The notes beneath the pieces are model-generated. The model worked only from the letters and a program-made list of their open reading frames with translations. It made no database searches and had not been told where the DNA came from. 5,286 bases of DNA, from NCBI GenBank assembly GCA_947457715.1, contig CANGXK010000202.1, positions 1 to 5,286 of the forward strand. The letters run 5' to 3'. A program made the translations under genes and the position numbers. This DNA comes from Gemmatimonadota bacterium (lineage in GTDB: Bacteria; Gemmatimonadota; Gemmatimonadetes; Gemmatimonadales; Gemmatimonadaceae). Numbering within the stretch: the first letter of the stretch is position 1; each line of letters begins with the position of its first letter. Of this stretch, positions 1 to 5,221 are shown piece after piece.

Positions 1-2
1 CG

Positions 3-680
3 ATCTTCGAAACACGGTGCGACAATCTGGGTTTTCTGGTGGCCCGCGGCGAAACCATCATCGAGATCCAGGCGGACATCGAGGTGCTGACGCCACGGTT
101 CGATGCGCTGCTGACGCAGCCGATGGAGCAGAACCCCAGCATCTTCTCGGTCTCCGGCCGGGGCGCTCATTGGTTCGGCCTGTTGAAAAGCCCGGAGCCC
201 CCAAACCGTCTGAGCTTTTCTGGCCTGGAGTGGCGCCTCTTCAACAGGCGTACGGTGGGCCTCTGCGGTCTTGAGATCCTGAACGGTGCGAACGTCGCGG
301 TCGGCAGCCACTACTACACCGCCGAGACGGTGATGCGCGGGCCTTGGGCGCTGAATCGCCGAGCACTGCTACGGCTGGGCCTTCTTGACGAGGTGAACCT
401 CTTCCTGGGAAACGACGACCACGATCTGCACGCTCGCGCGCTGCAAGTCGGCCTGCGCTGCGCCTACCGCCCTGTGGCGATGAGCGCGCCGCTCGAAAAT
501 GGATCGACCCGACGAGAGCGGTCCGGCATCAACGCCGCGGTTTACCAAGCCCTGAAGTCGCGCCCTGACGGGAGTTTTCTTCGCACGTTCCTTGAGCAGT
601 ACAGGCCATTGCACCCTTGCCGAAAGGTTGGCTTGACGGACTTCTGGGTGCCAGCCGCAGGAGTTGGTCAGAGCTCTTGA
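3..680 (+). CDS. Glycosyltransferase family 2-like protein, C-terminal part (5' end outside window)
   Basis: The reading frame is open from the left edge to the TGA at 678-680, so only the 3' part (225 codons) is seen. A GTG at 39 exists, but the coding signal continues upstream of it: the residues NLGFLVARGETIIEIQADIEV span that GTG (about 24-86). This matches the GT2 pattern in which N-x-G-x-x-x-A-R-G precedes the nucleotide-sugar-binding acidic motif, here QADIE. Further on, the stretch around 376-438 contains LGLLDE followed by FLGNDDHDLHARA. This resembles the GT-A acceptor-side motif with the catalytic-base acidic residues. The protein probably transfers a sugar from a nucleotide-sugar donor in the cytoplasm during polysaccharide or glycolipid assembly; donor and acceptor cannot be read. 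It converges with the next glycosyltransferase and its last 13 bp overlap that gene's end. The family is fairly secure, the substrate unknown. Confidence 0.8.
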   Translation: MFETRCDNLGFLVARGETIIEIQADIEVLTPRFDALLTQPMEQNPSIFSVSGRGAHWFGLLKSPEPPNRLSFSGLEWRLFNRRTVGLCGLEILNGANVAVGSHYYTAETVMRGPWALNRRALLRLGLLDEVNLFLGNDDHDLHARALQVGLRCAYRPVAMSAPLENGSTRRERSGINAAVYQALKSRPDGSFLRTFLEQYRPLHPCRKVGLTDFWVPAAGVGQSS

Positions 681-1516
681 TCGTGAACACGATAGCGCAT
701 GGCGCTGATCAGGCGCATCGCATAGTCTTTCAGCGTCAAGCGATGCCGCTTGCGATGGTGATCCATCAGCGTTGGATACGGCGAATTGGACAGCCACCGG
801 TCTTCGATTCGATAGCCACCATCGACGAATTCACCGGCGGTTCGCCACTGTGGAGGTTTGTAGTGGTTTCCCCATTGCGACGGGTTTCTGAACCGTTCGA
901 TCTGGTACTTGGCCACCAGCAGGCTGATGACCGATTGATCGTGTCGATGGTCTCGAAACTCGGGCAAATTGGGTTGTCCGCACGTGTTGTCCTGGTCCGT
1001 AATGATTCGGGGGTCCATGCAGTAGGTGAGCCACTCCTCGACGATCTTGACCATCCTTGCACTTTTTCTGAAGAACAGCTGCCCCGCTGAGATCTGCACG
1101 GCATCGTGGTAGCTGGGGCTGTCACAGCCCATGAGGATGAAGCAATCCCTTTTGGTCCAGGTCCTTGCCGTGTGCCCGTCGTTGTAGAACACCAGCCATT
1201 CCCGTTCACGCGCAAGTTCGATCAACGGTTTCACCGAGCCTGTGAAACATGCGCCGCTGTCGACGTACGCCACGACATCTCCGTCCGAAACCTTGGAAAG
1301 CGCGTCCAGAATGAGGAACGGTTTCCACAGCCAGTAGCCGTTGCCGCGGGGATGGCTCAGGATGCGTTCGTTATCTTTGTAGAATCGCTTCGATCGAAGC
1401 CAAAGGTCGCTGTAGCCATGCACCTGATCGAAACCGAAACGGAGAGCCGAGGCGTGCAGCAACTGTTGGCTTCGATGGAACGGCCTGTTGGCGTACGAGA
1501 TCAGCAGTGTGCGCAT
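668..1516 (-). CDS. Putative glycosyltransferase of the YWLWKP type (polysaccharide-locus protein)
   Basis: 282 residues from the ATG at 1514-1516 to the TGA at 668-670. A longer version from a TTG at 1555 would add 13 residues (including PAQPIP) that look non-native, so the ATG followed by RTLLISYANRPF is preferred; neither start has a convincing Shine-Dalgarno. Visible motifs are a beta-strand start TLLISYAN (3-10), RGNGYWLWKP (57-66), GDVVAYVDSGAC (79-90) with an acidic D-S-G that could act as a metal or sugar-nucleotide site, and HDQSVISLL (192-200). From memory this combination is typical of poorly characterised glycosyltransferases in capsule and O-antigen clusters. There is no signal peptide or transmembrane segment, so it should be cytosolic. 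The start lies only 44 bp from the inverted repeat bounding the mobile block, so its native upstream region may have been replaced. Length is consistent with an intact gene. The exact reaction is unknown. Confidence 0.72.
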   Translation of the reverse strand: MRTLLISYANRPFHRSQQLLHASALRFGFDQVHGYSDLWLRSKRFYKDNERILSHPRGNGYWLWKPFLILDALSKVSDGDVVAYVDSGACFTGSVKPLIELAREREWLVFYNDGHTARTWTKRDCFILMGCDSPSYHDAVQISAGQLFFRKSARMVKIVEEWLTYCMDPRIITDQDNTCGQPNLPEFRDHRHDQSVISLLVAKYQIERFRNPSQWGNHYKPPQWRTAGEFVDGGYRIEDRWLSNSPYPTLMDHHRKRHRLTLKDYAMRLISAMRYRVHDQEL

Positions 1517-1559
1517 ATGAGGTATCGGCTGTGCTGGAGTAACGCTTCCGGTCAATAGG

Positions 1560-1628
1560 AATTTCGATTGGGGTCGGTCGAGTATACAACGCGATCACCG
1601 ACCGCGTGAGCACCGACTGACGGGCGGC
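1560..1628 (-). repeat. Left copy of inverted repeat bounding the mobile block
   Basis: Read on the minus strand, 1602-1560 matches the plus strand at 5093-5135 with two differences in 43 positions. The shared core reads TATACTCGACCGACCCCAAT. Both substitutions are T/C and synonymous in the frame giving VGDRVVYSTDPNRN. Weaker similarity extends inward to about 1628, where this copy and the right copy differ by a short indel. The two copies are about 3.5 kb apart and in opposite orientation, with the GGGG side facing outward. No target-site duplication is visible outside them. Function unknown: it could be the ends of a composite or Tn3-like element, or two separate copies of a dispersed sequence. 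Confidence 0.8.
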
Positions 1629-1686
1629 TGTCAACGATCGCGTGAAATTCCCCAGGTGGCGATCGTGTGAGATTCCCTCCCCCTTC
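1629..1686 (+). mobile_element. IS21-family-like terminal sequence (remnant)
   Basis: Begins with TGTCAACGATCGCGTG, then repeats an 18-nt unit at 25-bp spacing (1636-1653 and 1661-1678, 15 of 18 matches). IS21-family ends start with TG and carry several internal repeats of this kind, recognised by IstA. The motif of GATCGCGTGAAATTCCCC type is familiar from such ends. No istA or istB follows; the sequence runs directly into the stub of another transposase. It is therefore only an orphan end. Its first base is exactly where similarity between the two flanking repeats stops. Confidence 0.5.
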
Positions 1687-1731
1687 TGCGGGAGTTGGGT
1701 GATGACAGCAGGACCTGGGGCGTTGGAGGGC

Positions 1732-2007
1732 AGCTGGACCCGTATTGGGCAGACGGTATACTACGACGTGTCGCCGCGGCCGTACCCGTCGCGCCTGCCG
1801 GTTCCAGAGTACCCCGGACACGACCTCGTCAAAACGGTCATGACCGCCGGCACCTTTCGTTTCGGCAAGCGCCTCGTGTACATCGCGAACGCGTTGACGA
1901 ACCAACGGATTGGACTGGAAGAAACCGATGATGGATGCTGGTCTGTTTACTTCCATCGCGTCCTACTGGCGACGTTCGACGAACGCGACTACAGCATACA
2001 GAGTTGA
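1732..2007 (+). pseudogene. C-terminal fragment of IS481-type integrase-like transposase
   Basis: The last ~91 codons before the TGA at 2005-2007 encode the tail that follows the DDE catalytic core in many IS481-type transposases. The signature is SPRPYPSRLPVPEYPGH, then a beta-rich stretch with TFRFGKRLVYIANAL, then IGLEETDDGCWSVYF and a final FDERDYSI. The G-Q-T at about 1747-1755 probably corresponds to the G-Q-T-P that precedes this tail in complete proteins. Everything N-terminal, including the three catalytic acidic residues, is missing. An ATG at 1642 keeps the frame open, but the first 30 residues from it resemble nothing in the family and come partly from the IS21-like end. The fragment cannot be an active transposase. 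Stop and reading frame are intact, so truncation rather than point decay removed its function. Confidence 0.7.
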
Positions 2008-2013
2008 TTCCCG

Positions 2014-2062
2014 TGTAAATGATGTTGGCGGACTAAAGTGTCAATCATGTCCCCGGCTGTTC
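2014..2062 (+). mobile_element. Right end of the truncated IS481-type element
   Basis: Starts 7 nt after the transposase stop. Two units, at 2014-2031 and 2039-2056, repeat at 25-bp spacing with 13 of 18 matches; they begin TGTAAATGATGT and TGTCAATCATGT and each ends in CGG. Repeated ATGTCCCCGG-type units are what I associate with the ends of IS481-like elements carrying this kind of C-terminal tail. The outer boundary near 2062 (TTCA) is approximate, and no target duplication can be assigned because the left end is lost. Confidence 0.45.
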
Positions 2063-2094
2063 ATACGTGCGCCCGCAGCAGTACGAGGACCAGC

Positions 2095-2150
2095 TCCGTC
2101 AAATGGCGCGAGCAGCGTAAACCATGTGTCCGTCAAATCGGGTCAAGTCC
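2095..2150. other. Unassigned segment with a direct repeat, probably another element end
   Basis: TCCGTCAAAT occurs at 2095-2104 and again at 2129-2138, 34 bp apart, in a segment with no plausible gene. The segment lies between the IS481-type end and a half attC site, and the attC-like sequence stops at about 2151, where this begins. Layout suggests the end of a further mobile element that destroyed the rest of the attC, but I cannot name the family. Confidence 0.3.
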
Positions 2151-2174
2151 AGTCGGCAGCGAGCATCGTTGTAC
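2151..2174 (-). other. Half attC site (R''-L'' side) after the ABM cassette gene
   Basis: On the minus strand, 2174-2168 reads GTACAAC, close to the R'' consensus RYYYAAC. It is followed by GATGCTCGCTGCCGACT, which resembles the first arm of the attC at 3410-3490 (shared CGCTGCCGAC / GCTGCTGCCGAC). It lies 22 nt beyond the stop of the ABM gene, the expected position in a gene cassette. No L'-R' partner ending in GTTRRRY is found in the next 100 nt; the site seems cut at about 2151. Confidence 0.4.
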
Positions 2175-2195
2175 GGCGAGCTGTCCGTGACCACG

Positions 2196-2465
2196 CTAGA
2201 CCTCGTACTCGCGCACTCGAGCTCGCACGATCAGCGAAGTGAGGTCGTCGTCCGGCCCCGCGTCCCGAAAGTCGTGCAGCGCCTGACGCGAGCGCCACAC
2301 CTCGAAGACGTTGACGCGATGCTCGTCGAGAGGGTCCGCGGCGACGACGAAATCCTCGCACCCTGTGGTTTCCCGTGCGAGCCGCATCGCTATTTCCGAG
2401 CCCTCCAGAAAGCGTTGCCGCTGCCCATGCTGCACTTCGATCTGGCCTGCAACGATTATGGTCAT
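2196..2465 (-). CDS. ABM-domain protein, putative quinol monooxygenase-like (cassette gene)
   Basis: 89 residues from the ATG at 2463-2465 to the TAG at 2196-2198. The sequence MTIIVAGQIEV opens the first strand of a ferredoxin-like alpha-beta barrel. It is followed by TTGCEDFVVAADPLDEHR (33-50) and VNVFEVWRSRQALHDF (51-66), and ends with a strand ARVREYEV. This is the pattern of small antibiotic-biosynthesis-monooxygenase (ABM) proteins, dimeric cofactor-independent oxygenases or simple binding proteins; YgiN-type quinol monooxygenases belong here. The substrate cannot be predicted. The frame stays open upstream to 2621, but those 52 residues are translated from the attC site, so the ATG just after the R' box is chosen. 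No clear Shine-Dalgarno is seen. It is the third gene of the cassette run. Single-domain length is normal, with no sign of damage. Confidence 0.75.
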   Translation of the reverse strand: MTIIVAGQIEVQHGQRQRFLEGSEIAMRLARETTGCEDFVVAADPLDEHRVNVFEVWRSRQALHDFRDAGPDDDLTSLIVRARVREYEV

Positions 2466-2484
2466 GTCATCGGCGAAGATGTCG

Positions 2485-2571
2485 GTATAACGTCCCGCGT
2501 TCTGTTGCAAGCGAACCAGAGCGAAGCGAGCACGCCTTGAATCGCTTGTCAATTGCAGCGTATTGTTGTGC
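2485..2571 (-). other. attC recombination site between the exported-protein and ABM cassettes
   Basis: 87 bp with attC architecture read on the minus strand. R''-like GCACAAC (2571-2565) and R'-like GTTATAC (2491-2485) enclose two complementary arms. The arm TTGACAAGCGA (2552-2542) pairs with TCGCTTGCAA (2514-2505) over 10 bp, leaving a single unpaired A in the first arm. An extrahelical base in L'' is the usual orientation mark of folded attC sites, and it agrees with the minus-strand direction of the genes. The loop holds CTCGCTTCGCTCTGG. The R boxes are imperfect matches to RYYYAAC and GTTRRRY. Confidence 0.62.
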
Positions 2572-2651
2572 GGCATCGCGTTGATCCATCCGCTCCGTCC
2601 CGCGCCAACACCGACGCGCACGGCAGAATACTTCGCGCCGGTCCACCGTAG

Positions 2652-3326
2652 CTAGTGTTGTCGAGCCTCACCGCCGATAGAGTTGGGCACGACTATGATG
2701 TAAGACAGTCCCTGCGCGCCGCCAGCACCGCCTGAGAATACCGTCGGGAGCGTCGGATCCTTCGCCAGCGCGGCCCTCGTGACACCAAACTGAGCGGTGG
2801 TGGCGCCAATGGCGTAGAACATATAGTGCCCCGGAAAGGCCTGACGACGTACCTCCCCGGTCTTGAGGTCGAGCTCGAGGTCTCCCGCCAGCATATACGC
2901 CACGCCGCCGGTCGTGGGCGCGCGGAATTGACCGCGCGCAAACCCATCAGCGATGGTTGAACGGAGGGACTCCAGCGAAGCGCCCTTCGAGAGCTGCTCG
3001 CCGACCTTGAGCATGACAGGGACGTAGGTCGCGGCCCCGACGTCGTCCCAGCAGGTCGGCTTGAATTGGCTGGCGCCGTAGAAAATGGCGTCGCGGTTCA
3101 GAAGGCACGTGAGGCCGTTTGAGCCCGCGCGGACTCTTTCATACCCATTTGGGCCGTACGCAAAGACGGTCGCGCTGTCCCTCAATTGAGGCGGCGCGCC
3201 GGAAAGGGCCAGCGTGATCTCCGTGCTTTGGGGGAAGACAGAGCGAAGCGCGTCTGCGGGCGACGGCTGGCTGACGAGAAGTGAACCCGAGACACTGAGC
3301 GCAAAGCAGACTCCGACTAGTCGCAC
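2652..3326 (-). CDS. Small exported protein of unknown function (cassette gene)
   Basis: 224 residues from a GTG at 3324-3326 to the TAG at 2652-2654. The frame is open to an ATG at 3413 inside the attC R' box, but the GTG has a very strong Shine-Dalgarno, GGAGGAGGA at 3331-3339. It also yields a clean signal peptide: Arg2, a hydrophobic core VGVCFALSVSGSLLV, and a probable cleavage after Ala-Asp-Ala at about residue 26. The predicted mature protein therefore lies in the periplasm or outside the cell. Visible features are ITLALSGAPPQLRDSATVF, NGLTCLLNRD and KPTCWDD, with two cysteines (residues 74 and 92) that could form a disulfide; GVAYMLAGDLELD, FPGHYMFYAIG and a final strand LSYIIVVPN follow. 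From memory this is a widespread but unnamed soil-bacterial family with LS-x-APP and NGF-x-C motifs. No catalytic motif is recognised. It appears intact. Confidence 0.78.
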   Translation of the reverse strand: MRLVGVCFALSVSGSLLVSQPSPADALRSVFPQSTEITLALSGAPPQLRDSATVFAYGPNGYERVRAGSNGLTCLLNRDAIFYGASQFKPTCWDDVGAATYVPVMLKVGEQLSKGASLESLRSTIADGFARGQFRAPTTGGVAYMLAGDLELDLKTGEVRRQAFPGHYMFYAIGATTAQFGVTRAALAKDPTLPTVFSGGAGGAQGLSYIIVVPNSIGGEARQH

Positions 3327-3330
3327 GATC

Positions 3331-3339
3331 TCCTCCTCC
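3331..3339 (-). promoter_or_regulatory. Strong ribosome binding site fixing the GTG start of the exported-protein gene
   Basis: Minus-strand GGAGGAGGA ends 4 nt before the GTG at 3326; the first GGAGG in it lies 8 nt from that codon. It is the only strong Shine-Dalgarno in the window and argues against the upstream in-frame ATGs at 3413 and 3386, which would read through it as three glutamates. Confidence 0.75.
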
Positions 3340-3409
3340 GCACAAGACGTCTGATGTGACACGCATGACCTGCCCAGGTGCCGCATTACGCTGGCTCTGC
3401 GGCGGGGCC

Positions 3410-3490
3410 GCATAACAATGCGACAAGCGAACGGAGCGAGCCAGTCGCCATCCCTACATCAAGCCCGTCGGCAGCAGCGATCCGTTAGGC
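3410..3490 (-). other. attC recombination site between the MerB-like and exported-protein cassettes
   Basis: 81 bp. Minus strand 3490-3484 reads GCCTAAC, a perfect R'' (RYYYAAC), and 3416-3410 reads GTTATGC, one base off R' (GTTRRRY). The two boxes are complementary at six of seven positions. The MerB-like gene stops 24 nt before R''. The L' side contains CTCGCTCCGTTCGCTTG, closely similar to the L' side of the attC at 2485-2571. The L'' side (CGCTGCTGCCGAC) instead resembles the half site at 2151-2174. The inner arms pair poorly with each other, so the site looks hybrid or diverged. Confidence 0.6.
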
Positions 3491-3514
3491 GGGCGGATCA
3501 TGCGTGCCGTCGGA

Positions 3515-4198
3515 TCAGAATCGCTCCGGAGTCGACGGCAATGCCCATGTGGGGCTTGTCAAGCCAAAGCGCTCGAAGAGTACGCGCGCCTCGTCGGTGC
3601 TCCACTTCGTCCAGTTTGGATCGAGATGTCGCCCGTACCATGCTTGCGCGAACGCCCACACGTTCGAGAGCGGTTGCACATCGCCTCGTTGGATCGCATG
3701 CCGAACGCACCAGTCATCGACGGCGGTGGGCGAGTCGAACACCAGCATGGTGCTGCAGGTATAGGTGACGTTGTCCCACGCCTTCGTCATTGGAATCGGA
3801 AAGTGGACGTAATACTCAGGCGACGTCACGGCACCGTTCTCAATTCGCAGCGTCACTGGGGCGACCTCGCCGCCAAGCCTCGTAGTGATAGTGGCGTCAA
3901 CCCCAAGCAGGGCAACAATACCGAGGGAACACCAGGCACAGTTGCCCCACCAGCCTTTGCTGCCACTCTCAACCCAAAACAGGGTGGGAGCAGCGGAGAA
4001 AGGGTGCATTGCCCAGATCTCGCCGGTCGTCGGGTGCAGTACGACACCGTGATAGTCCGCGAGGGACCGTAGCGCATCAGCGACCATCGCCTCATCGAGA
4101 GCAAGCTGCCGACTCAGCTGCTCAATGGATGGCGCCGTGCCATGGTCAATGAAGTGCCGGCCAATCGCCGAGTGGAGTGCGCCATGCGTCAGGGCCAT
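3515..4198 (-). CDS. MerB-like alkylmercury (organomercurial) lyase family protein (cassette gene)
   Basis: 227 residues, ATG at 4196-4198, TGA at 3515-3517. Residues 1-75 look like the winged-helix N-terminal domain of MerB (helices around IGRHFIDHG and IEQLSRQLALDEAMVADALRSL). Residues 75-215 are the catalytic part. Classical MerB uses Cys96, Cys159 and Asp99 to cleave the carbon-mercury bond. Here NCAWCSLG places Cys90 at the Cys96 position, in the same A-W-C-x-L context, and YTCSTMLVFDS places Cys148 at Cys159. The Asp99 position is Gly93. Extra cysteines are Cys87 and Cys164. The role is probably cytosolic mercury-carbon cleavage or binding, but the missing acid makes full lyase activity uncertain. 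No merA, merR, merT or merP is in the window; the neighbours are unrelated cassettes. Length fits the family. The start is the first Met after the flanking IS-derived sequence, without a clear Shine-Dalgarno. Confidence 0.75.
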   Translation of the reverse strand: MALTHGALHSAIGRHFIDHGTAPSIEQLSRQLALDEAMVADALRSLADYHGVVLHPTTGEIWAMHPFSAAPTLFWVESGSKGWWGNCAWCSLGIVALLGVDATITTRLGGEVAPVTLRIENGAVTSPEYYVHFPIPMTKAWDNVTYTCSTMLVFDSPTAVDDWCVRHAIQRGDVQPLSNVWAFAQAWYGRHLDPNWTKWSTDEARVLFERFGLTSPTWALPSTPERF

Positions 4199-4354
4199 TC
4201 GTTCAAAGTTTGGTCGTGGGATTTCCGCTCCGCCCGCCTATCGAGGCTGTAGGATAAGCCCGCGCGACGAATGTGGAAACGGAACTCTTCGCGCGCCGAT
4301 CCGTGGGCCGCTGGAGAAATCTGCGGTCGCTTTCGTCCCTCGTCGAGATGTCGC
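4199..4354 (+). mobile_element. Non-coding 5' flank of the IS1182-type element, with its probable left end
   Basis: No gene or attC box is seen between the MerB-like start and the transposase start. GAGGCTGTAGGATAAGCC at 4244-4261 could belong to the left terminal inverted repeat of the IS1182-family element, about 95 bp before its transposase. No matching right end is found in the window, as expected because the element is truncated. The segment upstream of the MerB-like gene that should hold the preceding attC or attI has been replaced. Confidence 0.3.
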
Positions 4355-5028
4355 ATGGCTCGTTACCGGCCCGTCGACACGCAGCCCCAGTTCGTCGCGA
4401 TCGCCCTCGCCGCCCAGCTGCTCCCTGGGACCTGCGAGCATGCGCGGCACCACCTGCTCGAGCAAGCGATCGACCTGACGCCGTTCGACGCGCGGTATCG
4501 GAACGATACGACCGGTGCACCTGCGTACGCGCCCGGCATGCTGCTGCGCGTGGTGCTCTTCGCGTACGCGCGCGGTATCATGAGTAGCCGCGCCATCGCG
4601 CACGCCTGCGAGGAGCCGGTGACGTTCATCGCGCTGAGTGGTGACTCGCGCCCCCACGTCACCACGATTGCCCATTGCGTCAGCACCGTGGGTGACCAGA
4701 TCGCGCCGATTTTTTTGCGGCCGTGCTCGCGATCGGTGATCGACAGGGGCTCATCGGACGCGAGATGTTTTGCGATCGATGGCGTGAAGCTGCCGAGCAA
4801 TGCGTCCAAGCATCGGAGCGGGACACGCGCCAACGTCGAGCGGCAGGCCGAGAAGATGGCGCGCGCGGCGGCAGTGATGCTCGCGCGGCATCGGGCCGAC
4901 GATGCGCTGGCGGTGGCACCAACACTTCGCGCAAAAGACGTGGTCCGTCGCGAGCGACTCGTGCAGGACGCGGCCGATAATGAGAGTGCGAAGATGGCGA
5001 CCAGCAAGGGCGTCATTCAGGGATACAA
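4355..5028 (+). pseudogene. IS1182-family transposase, N-terminal half, frameshifted and truncated
   Basis: Starts at the ATG 4355 with MARYRPVDTQPQFVAIAL, the characteristic opening of IS1182-family transposases. Then come FDARYRNDTTGAPAY, LLRVVLFAYARGIMSSRAI, TFIALSGDSRPHVTTIA and AIDGVKLPSNASKHRSGTRA, the last holding the first catalytic Asp. Three lesions are visible. A 7-T run at 4710-4716 shifts the frame, and a 4-T run at 4768-4771 shifts it back. In between (4717-4770) the family-like peptide AAVLAIGDRQGLIGREMF is in another frame. Secondly, VQDAADNESAKMATSKGVIQG joins segments that in the family, as I recall, are separated by about 35-40 residues, implying an in-frame deletion near 4975. 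Thirdly, similarity stops at GVIQGY (about 5028), losing the rest of the catalytic domain. It is not functional. A GAG 7 nt before the ATG is a weak ribosome binding site. Confidence 0.82.
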
Positions 5029-5063
5029 TAACCACCGTCCCTACGGTCCTCGACGAGCGCGAA

Positions 5064-5135
5064 CCAGTCGGCGGGCACGCCGCCGCCCGCCAGTCGGCGA
5101 TCGCGTCGTATACTCGACCGACCCCAATCGAAATT
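5064..5135 (+). repeat. Right copy of inverted repeat bounding the mobile block
   Basis: The plus strand at 5093-5135 matches the minus strand at 1602-1560 at 41 of 43 positions. Both substitutions (at 5098 and 5107) are third-codon-position T/C differences. CCAGTCGGCG occurs twice here (5064-5073 and 5090-5099), and a related duplication of GTCGGTG is seen in the left copy, so the inner edge has been rearranged differently in the two copies. It begins about 35 bp after the point where the IS1182 transposase is truncated. Nature unknown. Confidence 0.78.
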
Positions 5136-5160
5136 TCGGCTCTTCAGGGTTTCCCGTGGG

Positions 5161-5181
5161 TCACGGTTCGGCGCACCGTGA
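5161..5181. other. Short hairpin outside the right repeat
   Basis: TCACGGT (5161-5167) and ACCGTGA (5175-5181) form a perfect 7-bp stem with a 7-nt loop. No T-run follows, so it is not a typical intrinsic terminator. It lies in a gene-free stretch (5136-5221) in which nothing else is recognised; it could be a protein-binding site or chance. Confidence 0.35.
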
Positions 5182-5221
5182 TTCCACGTCTAATCCACCG
5201 CTGTGAAAGCAGATCGCCCTC

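Noticed and set aside
1106..1558. 150-residue plus-strand frame
   Set aside because: It lies antisense to the YWLWKP-type glycosyltransferase, which has recognisable motifs; the plus-strand peptide has none.
1581..1590. TATACT in both repeat copies as a -10 promoter element
   Set aside because: No acceptable -35 at 16-18 bp on either copy; the nearest TTGACA is 42 nt away.
1629..2062. 25-bp spaced repeats considered as a CRISPR array
   Set aside because: Only two degenerate units at each place, no unique spacers of constant length, and both places fit insertion-sequence ends.
2466..2621. N-terminal extension of the ABM protein
   Set aside because: These codons read through the attC palindrome. 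The protein family begins at the strand M-T-I-I-V-A-G.
3500..4072. 190-residue plus-strand frame
   Set aside because: Antisense shadow of the MerB-like gene, with low-complexity composition and no family features.
5023..5061. Y-N-N-H-R-P-Y-G-P read as the C-terminal Y-N-x-x-R-P-H motif of an IS3 or IS481 integrase
   Set aside because: It spans the IS1182 truncation junction, and no other integrase residues lie before or after it. Most likely chance.
4271..5206. One continuous 311-residue plus-strand frame taken as a single protein
   Set aside because: Only 4355 to about 5028 resembles a transposase, with an out-of-frame stretch inside it. The first 28 residues are IS flank and the last 59 run through the right inverted repeat.
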